This document shows positions 36,498 through 45,567 of a DNA stretch of 64,000 bases, in pieces. The stretch is from Ollibium composti (GTDB lineage Bacteria; Pseudomonadota; Alphaproteobacteria; Rhizobiales; Rhizobiaceae), in assembly GCF_004801285.1 (NCBI RefSeq), contig NZ_SSNY01000005.1:248001-312000 (forward strand). Reading direction: 5' to 3'. Positions within the stretch are counted from its first letter, which is position 1. Each line of letters starts with the position of its first letter. The notes beneath the pieces are model-generated. The model worked only from the letters and a program-made list of their open reading frames with translations. It did not search any database and had not been told where the DNA came from. The translations under genes were made by a program, and so were the position numbers.

Positions 36498-37208
36498 CTA
36501 TCGGACGGAAGGGGGGCCTGCGCCGGCCAGCGTGACGCCGTCGGGCGTCGGCTTCAACGGTACGATGCCGCGCGCCAGCGCCAGGAGATACTTGTTGTAT
36601 TCGGTGAACAGCACGCGCAGAGCCTCCGGCTTGGTCAGCCAGTTGCCGTTGCCGAGATCGGAATTGACCACCGGATAGGGTTCCAGTCGAGCGCCGCCCA
36701 GCAGCCGGCCGAGCTCCAGCAGGCTGCGCGGCATGTGGTAGTTGTTGGTGACGACGATGATGCTGCCATAGGCATGGTTCTCCACCCACTTGGCGCTTTC
36801 CTCGGCGTTGCCGATGGTGTCGAGCGCGGTGCGGTCGAGGTCGACGCAGCAGGAGAATAGCGCCTTGTCGCCGCCCATCGCCCTTTGCAACTGGAAACGG
36901 CTGGCGGAGGGATGCACGCCGCTGATCAGCAGCCGTTGGCCCTTGCCGGATTCGAGCAGTTCCATCGCCGCGTCGAGCCGCGCCTGGCCGCCGGTCAAAA
37001 CGATGATGGCGTCAGCCTTTTGCGGATCGGCCGGCGTCGACAGGTGGGCGACATGGCTGGCGAACCAGCCGAAACCGACGACGAAGCAGGCGGCCACCAG
37101 GACCAGACAACCGAGCGCAATCCGCACGACGGCGCGGCCTGGCAGGCGCGCGCCATCGACCGCCGCCGGCGCGGTGCCCGCCGTGTCGATCGAATCCTGC
37201 CCCTTCAT
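36498..37208 (-). CDS. YdcF-family (DUF218) membrane protein
   Basis: A 236-residue protein with one N-terminal span (about 27-50) and a DUF218 Rossmann-like domain: DAIIVLTGGQARLDAAMELL (66-85), LLISGV, and VVTNNYHMPRSLLELGRLL. Some members (ElyC, SanA) affect envelope polysaccharide synthesis, and YdcF binds SAM; the reaction is unknown. The position between ftsX and plsC is conserved in Rhizobiales and suggests an envelope role. The start at MKGQDS has a weak ribosome-binding site. Confidence 0.87.
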   Translation of the reverse strand: MKGQDSIDTAGTAPAAVDGARLPGRAVVRIALGCLVLVAACFVVGFGWFASHVAHLSTPADPQKADAIIVLTGGQARLDAAMELLESGKGQRLLISGVHPSASRFQLQRAMGGDKALFSCCVDLDRTALDTIGNAEESAKWVENHAYGSIIVVTNNYHMPRSLLELGRLLGGARLEPYPVVNSDLGNGNWLTKPEALRVLFTEYNKYLLALARGIVPLKPTPDGVTLAGAGPPSVR

Positions 37209-37296
37209 GCTCACATGGTTAACTCCGAATTGCGGCCTTTGGTAGGTCGCAGCCGTCGTTTGGTTGCGCCAGGTCAAATCCATCGGCGATCTGGCC

Positions 37297-38286
37297 CTAT
37301 CCCGTGTCGGTCTGGCGAGCGTCGAGGTCGCTGAGGAAGGCCACGACCGTGGCATGCGAGGTCGCCGCCGTCAAAACGCCGATGACCAGCACCATCAGGA
37401 AGACGCCGAGATAGCCGGCCCAGCCGATGGCGAAATGGCCGAACAGCGCGGTCGCCTGGTCGGCCTGCGGGGTCGCCATGTTGCGCGACGACCACCAGGA
37501 AAAGACGATGAAGACGAGGATCGCCGCCGCGCCGCCGGCAGCCGCGCCTTTCATGCCGGTCAAAAGGAAATGGCGGCGGAACTCGCGGGCGATGAAGCGA
37601 GCCTCGGCGCCGACGAAATGCAGCACCTCGATGATGTGGCCGTTGCCGGCCATGGCGCCGCGCGTGGCGAAGACGACGGTCAGCACCGTCGCCGCCAGCA
37701 TCAGCGCCAGCACCGCGATGCCGATGGCGACCGTGGTGCGGGCCATGGCGACCAGCCGGTCCACCCAGGTGCGGTGGTCGTCCAGTCCAGCCGTCGGCAG
37801 CTTGCCGGCGAGCGCTGTCCTCAAGGCTGTGAAATCCGGCGGGTTCACCTCGTCGATGGTGACGATGACGAGACGCGGCACCGGCAGGGCCTCGATGTCC
37901 AGTCCGGCCCCCAGCCAGGGTTCGAGAAGACGCGCGGTGGCGTCGCGGTCGACGATGCGGGTGCCGGTCACGCCCGGCGTCGCGGCAGCGATCTCGGCGG
38001 CGGTGGCGAGGGCGGCCTCCATGTCCAGCCCGTCGGCCGGCTTGATCTGGATCGTCGCCTCGCGCGAGATCTGGTTTTCCCACACCGAGGCGGTGTCGCG
38101 CACCAGCGTCACCGCGCCGAAGGTGAGGCACGACAGGAAGGTCATGATGGCGATGACCAGCACCAGCGCGCGCCCGGCGATGTTGCCGGCCGGCACGATG
38201 GGGGCGCTGCGCCGCTGGATGCGCTCGCGCACCTCGACGCGTCCGGCGCTGCTCTCTTTGGGGTGGTCGGCGGACAGGTCAGTCAT
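37297..38286 (-). CDS. ftsX: Cell-division ABC permease-like protein FtsX
   Basis: FtsX is the membrane partner of FtsE and activates peptidoglycan hydrolases at the septum through a periplasmic domain. The 329-residue sequence shows a span at about 39-61, a periplasmic domain (about 65-165, including TPGVTGTRIVDRDATARLLEPW) and three C-terminal spans. The signature VLHFVGAEARFIAREFRRHFL is the cytoplasmic coupling region. Its start overlaps the ftsE stop by 8 bases. Confidence 0.93.
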   Translation of the reverse strand: MTDLSADHPKESSAGRVEVRERIQRRSAPIVPAGNIAGRALVLVIAIMTFLSCLTFGAVTLVRDTASVWENQISREATIQIKPADGLDMEAALATAAEIAAATPGVTGTRIVDRDATARLLEPWLGAGLDIEALPVPRLVIVTIDEVNPPDFTALRTALAGKLPTAGLDDHRTWVDRLVAMARTTVAIGIAVLALMLAATVLTVVFATRGAMAGNGHIIEVLHFVGAEARFIAREFRRHFLLTGMKGAAAGGAAAILVFIVFSWWSSRNMATPQADQATALFGHFAIGWAGYLGVFLMVLVIGVLTAATSHATVVAFLSDLDARQTDTG

Positions 38287-38938
38287 AGATGTCCAGCCTT
38301 CCGCCCGAGAGAATCAGCCGGCGCGCGTCGACCTGATCCATCAGGCCGAGGTCGTGCGTGGCGATGACGACGGCGGTGCCCAGCCGGTTCAGTTCGATGA
38401 ACAGGCGCAGCAGGCGGCGGGCAAGCTGCGGGTCGACATTGCCCGTCGGCTCGTCGGCCAGCAGGATTTCCGGCTGCTCGATCAGGGCGCGGGCGATAGC
38501 GGTGCGCTGCTTTTCGCCGCCGGAGAGTACCGGCGGCAGGACGTGCATGCGCTCGCCCAGTCCCACCCATTTCAGCAGTTCGGTCACGTCGGTGCGGTAG
38601 CTGGATTCCTCGCGCCCGCGCACGCGCAGCGGCAGCGCTACGTTCTCGTAGGTCGTCATGTGGTCGAGCAGGCGGAAATCCTGGAACACCACGCCGATGC
38701 GCCGGCGCAGCAGCGGCAGTTCCGAACGCGGGATGCGGGCGCGATCCTTGCCGAAGACGGTGATCAGCCCGCGCGTCGGCTTCAGCGACAGGAAGAGCAG
38801 GCGCAGCAGGGTCGTCTTGCCGGCGCCCGACGGCCCGCTGAGGAACTGGAACGAGCGCTCCGGTATCTGCAGGGTGATGTCGCGGAGGATTTCCGGACCC
38901 ATGCCATAGCGGAGGCCGACATTTTCGAAGCGGATCAC
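38279..38938 (-). CDS. ftsE: Cell-division ATP-binding protein FtsE
   Basis: A 219-residue ABC ATPase with Walker [16 protein letters not shown]-loop VVFQDFRLLD, signature LSGGEKQRTAIARAL, Walker B ILLADEPTGNVD and switch His in VIATHDLGLMD. FtsE-FtsX drives septal wall hydrolysis via EnvC-like or RipC-like factors. It is the first gene of the unit that continues through ftsX, ydcF and plsC. The promoter should be in the 158-base divergent gap to the membrane protein gene at 39097. Confidence 0.95.
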   Translation of the reverse strand: MIRFENVGLRYGMGPEILRDITLQIPERSFQFLSGPSGAGKTTLLRLLFLSLKPTRGLITVFGKDRARIPRSELPLLRRRIGVVFQDFRLLDHMTTYENVALPLRVRGREESSYRTDVTELLKWVGLGERMHVLPPVLSGGEKQRTAIARALIEQPEILLADEPTGNVDPQLARRLLRLFIELNRLGTAVVIATHDLGLMDQVDARRLILSGGRLDIYD

Positions 38939-39096
38939 GTTCGACGACCTGGGTGATTGCGTGGCGGCGCGCCGCCCGTTTCTTTGAAACCATCGGGCGG
39001 CATGGTTAACGGGCGGTTAAATTGTGGCTCTGGCGGGTGCGTCAAAGTCTCTCCGGTCGGGAAGCGTTAACCAATTCCGTTTACGAAAAACGCAAT

Positions 39097-39768
39097 ATGG
39101 CACTATCAGGGACAATCTCGGGCGCAAGGGCGCACAGGCGGACGGCACGCCCGGTTTCCGGCGAAATCATGGCCGCCGTCGCATTCGATGGCGTGGCGCC
39201 GCGCCGCGCCGTTGATCCCGCCGATGTCGTCGACGCCGACTACGAGGTCGTGCGACCCGGCAGGCCGGAGCCTATCCCGGCGGTGAAGGTCGAGACTGCG
39301 CAGGCATCGCCGCGCGTCGGCATGGATATGCTGCGCAAGGAAAAGACGGAACCGGAACGACGGGCGCCGGCGCGTGGCGGCCCGCTGTTCTGGATCACCG
39401 GCATCGGCATCGCGCTCGCCGCGTTCTGGGTCTCTGGAGGGCATGCGCTGGTGCGCGATTCTGGGCTGTTCTCCGGGCCGCCGGCAGTGCAGGCCGCTTT
39501 CAGCGTGACCGGCGTCAGGTCGCGCTTCGACGTATCGGGAACCAAGCCCGTGCTGCTCGTCGACGGCGAGGCCGCCAACGAGGGCGGCGAGGCCGGCGTC
39601 CTGCCGCCGCTGGAAATCCGTGTCGCCGCGTCCGACGGCCGCGTGACGCGCTATACGCTGGGGACATCCGGCCGCATTCTGGCTGCCGGTGAAAGATTCG
39701 CCTTTTCCAGCCGATTGGACGTGCCTAAGAACGGCGTAGGGACCGTATCGGTCACGTTCGCCGAATAG
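39097..39768 (+). CDS. Predicted membrane protein, ftsE-hpt interval
   Basis: A 223-residue protein with a basic, disordered N-terminus that contains DVVDADYEVVRPGR, one membrane span (about 95-118, GGPLFWITGIGIALAAFWVSGG) and a beta-rich C-terminal domain (about 130-223) with the look of DUF3426. In many Rhizobiales the gene here begins with an MJ0042 zinc ribbon; no CxxC pairs are present in this protein. The function is unknown. The start is uncertain: ATG at 39097 has no obvious ribosome-binding site, and ATG at 39169 is an alternative. Confidence 0.7.
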   Translation: MALSGTISGARAHRRTARPVSGEIMAAVAFDGVAPRRAVDPADVVDADYEVVRPGRPEPIPAVKVETAQASPRVGMDMLRKEKTEPERRAPARGGPLFWITGIGIALAAFWVSGGHALVRDSGLFSGPPAVQAAFSVTGVRSRFDVSGTKPVLLVDGEAANEGGEAGVLPPLEIRVAASDGRVTRYTLGTSGRILAAGERFAFSSRLDVPKNGVGTVSVTFAE

Positions 39769-39829
39769 GTCGGCCGAGGTTTGGCCGAACCGGATCTCAC
39801 AAACCCTGAACGATAGGGGAAGACGCAGC

Positions 39830-40372
39830 ATGCCAGTCGTTCGCGGCAAGTCAATCGAGGTGCTGTTTTCGGCGTCGGCCATTGCCCAGCGCAATCTGGA
39901 GCTGGCCAAGGAGATCGCCTCGCGCGACTACCACGACCTTTTGGTCATCTCGGTCTTGAAGGGCTCGTTCATCTTCGCCGCCGACCTCATCCGCGCCATG
40001 CACGATGCCGGTCTCGCGCCGGAGGTCGAGTTCATCTTCATCTCCAGTTACGGCGCCGGCACCAGCAGCGGCGAGGTTAGGGTGCTGCGCGACATCGACA
40101 ACGAGGTCGCCGGACGCGACGTGCTGTTGATCGACGACATCCTGGAATCGGGCAAGACGCTGAAGTTCACCCGCGAACTAATGTTGTCGCGCGGCGCCAA
40201 AAGCTGCTCGATCGCCGTGCTGCTCGACAAGCGCATGCGCCGCCAGACCACGCTGAACGCCGACTATGTCGGCTTCGACTGCCCGGATTTCTTCGTTGTC
40301 GGCTACGGCATGGATGTGGGGCACGCTTTTCGCGAATTGCCCTTTGTCGGCATCGTGCGCGGCGACGCGTAG
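39830..40372 (+). CDS. hpt: Hypoxanthine phosphoribosyltransferase
   Basis: A purine salvage enzyme that makes IMP or GMP from the free base and PRPP. In the 180-residue sequence the PRPP loop is VLLIDDILESGKTL (98-111), LKGSFIFAADL (43-53) is the pyrophosphate cis-peptide loop, and DYVGFDCPDFFVVGYGMDVG gives the base-recognition Asp and aromatic residue. The ATG is preceded by GGGGAAGACGCAGC. A response regulator gene follows after 43 bases. Confidence 0.94.
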   Translation: MPVVRGKSIEVLFSASAIAQRNLELAKEIASRDYHDLLVISVLKGSFIFAADLIRAMHDAGLAPEVEFIFISSYGAGTSSGEVRVLRDIDNEVAGRDVLLIDDILESGKTLKFTRELMLSRGAKSCSIAVLLDKRMRRQTTLNADYVGFDCPDFFVVGYGMDVGHAFRELPFVGIVRGDA

Positions 40373-40415
40373 GCGATCAGGAAAAGTTTAACGCTTAGCC
40401 GCCATGGTGCGCGCC

Positions 40416-40778
40416 ATGGCAAAGCTCCTGATCGTCGAGGACGACGAATCCGTCCGCACACTCGCCGCCCGCGCGCTCGAACGCGCCGGGCACCAGATCG
40501 ACGTCGCCGCCGACGGCGCGGCCGGACTGGCCTCGATCCGTGCCGCGGCTGGCGGCTACGACCTCGTCGTTTCGGATATCCGCATGCCGGAGATGGACGG
40601 CATCGAAATGGCGAAGGCGGCGGCCGCCGCCTATCCGGCGATGCGCATCATGCTGGTCACCGGTTATGCCGACCAGCGCGAGCGCGCCGAGGAACTGAAC
40701 GGCATCATTCGCGACGTCGTGCAGAAGCCGTTCACGCTCGCCGAAATCCGCGAACGGGTGAGCCGCGCGCTGAACTGA
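40416..40778 (+). CDS. Single-domain response regulator, CpdR-like
   Basis: A 120-residue receiver domain with no output domain. The acidic pocket is Asp9/Asp10 (IVEDDES), the phospho-acceptor Asp54 (VVSDIRMPEMDG), with Thr82 and Lys104 (VTGYADQRERAEEL, VQKPF). The sequence resembles rhizobial CpdR paralogues, which tie the ChpT/CckA phosphorelay to ClpXP proteolysis and cell-cycle control; the CpdR name is an inference from similarity. I take the second ATG, of MAKLLIVEDD, as start, and an ATG four codons upstream is possible. Confidence 0.85.
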   Translation: MAKLLIVEDDESVRTLAARALERAGHQIDVAADGAAGLASIRAAAGGYDLVVSDIRMPEMDGIEMAKAAAAAYPAMRIMLVTGYADQRERAEELNGIIRDVVQKPFTLAEIRERVSRALN

Positions 40779-40806
40779 ACGGCGGATATCGAACCGCTGC
40801 CCGGAA

Positions 40807-41205
40807 TTACGAAGCCGGTTCCGCCTCTGCACCCTGTCCGTCCGCTTCTTCCCAGAAGGTCAGCCGGTTGCCGAAGGGATCGGCGACCGTGACTTCCCTG
40901 GTCTGCCATGGCGTGTGTTCGAGGCCCGGCCGCGCGAAGCGGTATCTCTTGCCGATCAACTCCTGATGGAGGCCCGCCACGTCCTGCGTGCGGATGCGAA
41001 CGGTGGAACCCGGGGTGCCGTCGCCATGATGCTCGCTCAGGTGGAGGACGCAGGCATCGCGCGAGATGCCGACGTAGAGCGGCGCGTTGTCGTCGAAGCG
41101 GTGCTCCCAGTCGATCGTGAAGCCGAGGAAGCCGACATAGAACTCATGCGCCTTGGCCACGTCGAAGATGCGCAGGATGGGCGTTACGTTGCCGAGCTTC
41201 GTCAT
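40807..41205 (-). CDS. VOC-superfamily (glyoxalase/bleomycin resistance-like) protein
   Basis: A 132-residue protein with the paired beta-alpha-beta-beta-beta units of the vicinal oxygen chelate fold. TPILRIFDVAKAHEFYVGFLGFTIDWEHRF and TVADPFGNRLTFWE are the diagnostic segments, the last providing the metal-ligand Glu region. The family includes glyoxalase I and antibiotic-binding proteins, and similar short forms are often annotated as bleomycin resistance proteins. No resistance should be assumed. It is convergent with the CpdR-like gene. Confidence 0.86.
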   Translation of the reverse strand: MTKLGNVTPILRIFDVAKAHEFYVGFLGFTIDWEHRFDDNAPLYVGISRDACVLHLSEHHGDGTPGSTVRIRTQDVAGLHQELIGKRYRFARPGLEHTPWQTREVTVADPFGNRLTFWEEADGQGAEAEPAS

Positions 41206-41257
41206 CGTTCACCATCGCCGGAAAGAATGCCCTAGCGACCAGGGTTCGGATCGCGCC

Positions 41258-43858
41258 CTACTTCAACTCCAGCAGGCGTTCCAGGTAACTGCGCTCGACG
41301 TCGGGCGAGAGCGCGTTGCCCAGCCGCTTGCGGATGGCTTCGAGGATCTGGCGCGCGCGCTGCACGTCGATCTCGTCCGGCACCTTCACCGAATCGCCGA
41401 AGTCCGGGCCTTCGGTGGCGCGGGGACGGCCGAGCGGATCGCGGTCGGCATTCTGCTGGCGCCCGCCCGCCTGCGCGCCGCCTTCGTCGCCCTGCATGGC
41501 CTGCAACTGCTGCATCATGTCCTGCGCGCCCTTGCGCAGGGCTTCCAGCGCCCGGCCCTGATGGCCGACGGCGCCGTTGCCGTCCGCGTCGCCGAGCGAG
41601 CGTTCGGCACTGCCCATTTCCTTGCCGGCATCGCCGAACCCCTGGTTCGGCTGCATACCCATGCCTTCCAGGCTCTTGCCGAGCTGTTCCAGGTCCTTCT
41701 GCAGCTTGCCCTGGCCTTCTTGCAACTGCTTCAAGGCATCGGCGAACTCCTGCGGCGTCATCGGCTTGCCGTCGCCCTGCTGGCCTTGCTGGCCGTTCTG
41801 CGGCTGGTCCTGCTCGCCCGGCATGCCCTGGTTCTCGCCGAACTCCTGCTCCTCGCCCTGCTGGCCTGGCTGCATGCGGTCCATGCGGAAGGTTTCGTTC
41901 ATCATCTCCTGCTGGCGGCGCATGATCTCGCCCAGCTTGTCCATCTGCTGGCGCATCTCGCTCTGGCCCTGCCTCTGCTGCTGCTGACGGCCGGCCTGCA
42001 GGTTGTTCATCATGTCTTCGAGCTGCGACAGCAACTGCTGCGCCTTGTCGCGGTCGCCCGACTTCGCCAGATTCTCGATCTGGTCCATCATCCGCTCGAG
42101 GTCGCGCTGGCTGAGCTCCCTGGCGCCGTCGGGCATGCGCGGGGCGTTCCTGTCGTTGGGATGGCGCTCGGCGAATTCGCGCAGGAAGTCCTGCATCGCC
42201 TGGCGCAATTCCTTCATCGCCTTGTCGATCTCCTCGTCGCTGGCGCCGTTCTTCAACAGGTCCTGCAGGTTCTGCTGCGCCTGCCTGAGCTTCCTCTCGG
42301 CCGCCGACAGGTCGCCTTCCTCGATGCCGAGCGCGATGTCCCACATATAGGAAACGACGTCGCGCAACTGGTCGTCGCTGTCGGCCAGCTTGAGCCGGCT
42401 GCGGGCGCTCATGATGGCCAGGTAATGCGCCATGTTGTCGAACGTATCCTCAGGACGCAGCGTGATGGCGTCCATCAGGTCGAGCACGTGCGGCCGGGCG
42501 TTGGCATCGAGTCCAAGCAGGCGCCGCTGCTCGATCACGGCGCGCGCCAGCGGGTTGGTGAAAGGCCGCTCCGGCATGGTGAGCGTCTTCGTCTCGCTGC
42601 GGGCGACCTGGCCGGCGTCGTCGGCCGCCTCCAGCGTCAGCCGGATGGTCGAGCCGGCCCAGACGTGCTCGGTCAGGTCTTTGGTGGTGCGGGCGGCATT
42701 GGCCTTGCCGCCGCGGCGCGGCAGGGAAAGCGGCATTTCCGGCACGGGATAGAGCGGGCGGGTACCCGGCGCCGGCGGATCGGCGAGCGCGAAGTCGGCT
42801 CGTGCCGTCGACGCGCCGTAGTCGTCGTCGATCTGGTAGTTCAGCTCCATTGTGCCGTTGGCGGCACGCTTTGGGTCGCCGACGAACCGGATTTGCGGCG
42901 CGGTGTCCGGCACGACGGCGAAACGCCAGCGGCCGCGTTCGGTTTCGCCGGATTTCAGGAAGAGTTCGCCGTCGGTATTGAGCTTGCCGGCGAACTGGCG
43001 AACGGCCGGACCTGTCGCGGGTGCGCCGGTGCTTCCTGCTCCGGGCGTGTTGGCGGCAGTCGCCTTGGGTTGTGCGGCCTCGATTTGGCGGGTGTTGCCG
43101 CCGGTGTCCCGATAGCCCAGCGTCTCGTCGCCTGCGCCGCCGGTAACCCGCAGGGTGACGTCGCTACCCTGCGGTACGGTGAAGGCACTCGTGCCCTGGT
43201 TGGCGTCGGCGGTCAGGAAGATCGGCGGTTTGCCGGTATAGGCCGGCGGCGTTACCCAGGCGTCGATGCGCGGCGGCACGGTTTCCGCCGTCGGCCGCTG
43301 GCGGAAGGCATCGGCGACGCTGCCGCCTTGCGGACCGAGCGAGAAGGCCAGCGCCGCGACGAGGGCGAGGGCCGCCACCGCGCGCAGCGCCCAGGGGTCG
43401 CGGTCCGGCACGCGCGGGCGCGGCAGGTCTGCGCCGAGACGGTTCAGGCGGGCCGCCATGCGGCGCTGGTGCTCGTCCCACAGCGCCTGCGAGAAGGCCG
43501 AGCCATGGCCACTCGGCCGGTCGGTACGGACCTGCAAGGGCGTGTGCGGCAGCGCGTTTGCAGCCTCGATGCGGCGGTCCACTTCGGCGGCCGTCGGCAG
43601 GCGGAAGAAACGCAAGGGATAGAGAGCGGCCAGCGCGGCCAGTGCAAAGCCTGTCACGACGACGAGGCGCACGGTATCCGACAGGCGAGGGAACAGGCCG
43701 AACCAGGCAAAGCTGAGGAAAAGGACGGCGACAATGACGAACGGCAGTACGAGTGGCCAGCCACGCTCGACGACGATGGCGGCGCGCGTGAGCGTGCGGC
43801 TGGCGGCAAGCCGCGCCGCGAGATGCCTTCCGGTGCTGACTGCGGGTCGTTCCGTCAT
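41258..43858 (-). CDS. TIGR02302/DUF4175 family membrane protein
   Basis: An 866-residue protein with two N-terminal spans (about 32-55 and 62-82) and a third at about 158-178. A beta-rich periplasmic part follows, then a long helical C-terminal region rich in Gln, Met, Gly and Asp (about 640-790, including GQQGEEQEFGENQGMPGEQ). It belongs to the alphaproteobacterial TIGR02302 family, encoded next to lysA in many Rhizobiales; its function is not known. The Gln/Met-rich part is probably a disordered or coiled-coil tether. A hairpin separates it from lysA. Confidence 0.87.
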   Translation of the reverse strand: MTERPAVSTGRHLAARLAASRTLTRAAIVVERGWPLVLPFVIVAVLFLSFAWFGLFPRLSDTVRLVVVTGFALAALAALYPLRFFRLPTAAEVDRRIEAANALPHTPLQVRTDRPSGHGSAFSQALWDEHQRRMAARLNRLGADLPRPRVPDRDPWALRAVAALALVAALAFSLGPQGGSVADAFRQRPTAETVPPRIDAWVTPPAYTGKPPIFLTADANQGTSAFTVPQGSDVTLRVTGGAGDETLGYRDTGGNTRQIEAAQPKATAANTPGAGSTGAPATGPAVRQFAGKLNTDGELFLKSGETERGRWRFAVVPDTAPQIRFVGDPKRAANGTMELNYQIDDDYGASTARADFALADPPAPGTRPLYPVPEMPLSLPRRGGKANAARTTKDLTEHVWAGSTIRLTLEAADDAGQVARSETKTLTMPERPFTNPLARAVIEQRRLLGLDANARPHVLDLMDAITLRPEDTFDNMAHYLAIMSARSRLKLADSDDQLRDVVSYMWDIALGIEEGDLSAAERKLRQAQQNLQDLLKNGASDEEIDKAMKELRQAMQDFLREFAERHPNDRNAPRMPDGARELSQRDLERMMDQIENLAKSGDRDKAQQLLSQLEDMMNNLQAGRQQQQRQGQSEMRQQMDKLGEIMRRQQEMMNETFRMDRMQPGQQGEEQEFGENQGMPGEQDQPQNGQQGQQGDGKPMTPQEFADALKQLQEGQGKLQKDLEQLGKSLEGMGMQPNQGFGDAGKEMGSAERSLGDADGNGAVGHQGRALEALRKGAQDMMQQLQAMQGDEGGAQAGGRQQNADRDPLGRPRATEGPDFGDSVKVPDEIDVQRARQILEAIRKRLGNALSPDVERSYLERLLELK

Positions 43859-43932
43859 CGGCCCTTGTTCGCCGCCGGCCTTGGGGTGGGCGGCCTCACT
43901 TCGCAGACAATACCAGCAAACACGGCAAAGGC

Positions 43933-43966
43933 GAGGCAGGTTCCAAAAACGTGATGCGCCTGCCTC
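43933..43966 (-). terminator. Hairpin after lysA
   Basis: Arms GAGGCAGG and CCTGCCTC enclose a loop of 18 bases that contains GTTTTTGG. It begins 5 bases after the lysA stop codon on the minus strand and is followed by GCCTTTGCCG, a weak U-run. It may end or attenuate the argH-lptM-lysA transcript before the TIGR02302 gene. Confidence 0.55.
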
Positions 43967-43971
43967 GTTTG

Positions 43972-45237
43972 TCAGAGCCAGTCCGGCAGCCGGTCCAGCC
44001 CGATCAGATCGTCATAGGTCTGGCGTGGACGCACGACCGCAAACCGGTCGCCGTCCACCAGCACTTCCGGCACCAGCAGGCGGGAATTGTAGGTGCCGGC
44101 CTGCACCGCGCCGTAGGCGCCGGCGGTTCCCACCGCGATGAGGTCGCCGGCCTTCAGGCGCGGCAGGTCGCGGTCGAGGCCCAGGAAATCGCCCGTCTCG
44201 CAGACCGGGCCTACGACGTCGACCTTGAGGCGCTGGGCATCGGGTGCCGGCTGGACGACTGGGCGGATATCGTGGAAAGCGTCATAGAGCGTGGGGCGGA
44301 TGAGGTCGTTCATCGCGGCATCGACGATGAGGAAATTCTTCGCGTCGCCTTCCTTCACATAGACGACTTCAGCGACGAGGATGCCGGCATTGCCGACGAT
44401 CATACGGCCCGGCTCGAACATTATCTTGAGGCCGAGCTTGCTGACATGCTTGCGCGCCACCGCCGCATAGGCGTCGGGCAGCGGCGGCGGGTTGTTGTCG
44501 GCCCGGTAGGGGATGCCGAGGCCGCCGCCGAGATCGACATGGTCGATGGCGTGGCCGTCCGCGCGCAGCATGTCGACCAGATCGACCAGCAGGGCGAAGG
44601 CGTCGTCGAAGGGCTGCAACTCGGTGATCTGGCTGCCGATATGCATGTCGATGCCGGTGACGCGGATGCCCGGCAGTTCGGCGGCGCGGCGGTAGACCTC
44701 GCGGGCGCGCTGGCGGGGGATGCCGAACTTGTTCTCGGCCTTGCCGGTGGAAATCTTCTTGTGGGTTTTCGCATCCACGTCGGGGTTGATGCGCAGCGAG
44801 ACGGGCGCTGTCTTGCCAAGTGCGACGGCGCGGGCCGAGAGCAATTCCAGTTCCGGCTCCGATTCGACGTTGAAGCACAGGATGCCGGCTTGCAGCGCGA
44901 AATCCATCTCGCGCGCCGTCTTGCCGACGCCGGAGAACAGGATCTTGTCGGCCGGGATGTCGGCGGCCAGCGCGCGGCGCATCTCGCCTTCCGACACCAC
45001 GTCGGCGCCGGCGCCGAGCTTGGCCAGCGTCTTCAGCACGGCCTGGTTGGAGTTCGCCTTCATGGCGTAGCAGACCAGCGCATCGAGCCCGGCGAAGGCC
45101 TCGGAGAAGACGCGGAAATGGCGGGTCAGCGTGGCGGTCGAATAGCAATAGAAGGGCGTGCCGACCGCCGCCGCAATATCGGGGATCGCCACGTCTTCGG
45201 CGTGCAGCACGCCGTCGCGATAGTCGAAATGGTTCAC
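43972..45237 (-). CDS. lysA: Diaminopimelate decarboxylase
   Basis: The last enzyme of lysine synthesis, PLP-dependent with an alanine-racemase-type barrel. In the 421-residue sequence the Schiff-base lysine is Lys60 in CYAMKANSNQ, with HIGSQITEL and GGGLGIPY lining the phosphate pocket, and the substrate-binding Cys/Glu pair in GPVCETGDFLG from the partner subunit. AYGAVQAGTYNSRLLVPEVLV gives the C-terminal Tyr region. It lies 18 bases after the lipoprotein gene, in an argH-lipoprotein-lysA unit. Confidence 0.96.
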   Translation of the reverse strand: MNHFDYRDGVLHAEDVAIPDIAAAVGTPFYCYSTATLTRHFRVFSEAFAGLDALVCYAMKANSNQAVLKTLAKLGAGADVVSEGEMRRALAADIPADKILFSGVGKTAREMDFALQAGILCFNVESEPELELLSARAVALGKTAPVSLRINPDVDAKTHKKISTGKAENKFGIPRQRAREVYRRAAELPGIRVTGIDMHIGSQITELQPFDDAFALLVDLVDMLRADGHAIDHVDLGGGLGIPYRADNNPPPLPDAYAAVARKHVSKLGLKIMFEPGRMIVGNAGILVAEVVYVKEGDAKNFLIVDAAMNDLIRPTLYDAFHDIRPVVQPAPDAQRLKVDVVGPVCETGDFLGLDRDLPRLKAGDLIAVGTAGAYGAVQAGTYNSRLLVPEVLVDGDRFAVVRPRQTYDDLIGLDRLPDWL

Positions 45238-45255
45238 TGGAAAGGCCCGGAAACG

Positions 45256-45468
45256 CTACTGGATCAATCTGTCGAGAATGAAGGGCTTGTCGGTCTCCGG
45301 TTGCGCGGGTTCCGGCGGCAGCGGCTTCTTGGCTTTCTCGGCGTCCTTGCGGGCCTGGACGGTGGCCTCGTAGGGCGTGTCGAGCTGCCCCGGCCTGCGC
45401 CCGCAGGCTGAAACCAGCGCCATGGTTGCCACGAGCGCCAGCGCCGTGAATATCCTGCCTGCGGTCAT
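45256..45468 (-). CDS. lptM: Small LptM-like lipoprotein
   Basis: A 70-residue protein with a type II signal peptide and lipobox LVSAC (lipidated Cys22), followed by a short polar, Pro/Lys-rich tail (CGRRPGQLDTPYEATVQ). Its position before lysA matches YifL/LptM-type lipoproteins. In E. coli LptM helps assemble the LPS translocon LptDE; the same role here is inferred only from position and size, as the CGLKGPLY start of E. coli LptM is not conserved. Confidence 0.75.
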   Translation of the reverse strand: MTAGRIFTALALVATMALVSACGRRPGQLDTPYEATVQARKDAEKAKKPLPPEPAQPETDKPFILDRLIQ

Positions 45469-45567
45469 CGCTGCGTCCGTCCGTTCTGCCTGTACACGTG
45501 AGCAATGCGCCGCTGCGCAATGGCCGGTCCGGCTATAGCCGAGTTTGCAATTAAATGCACCCCGCCC

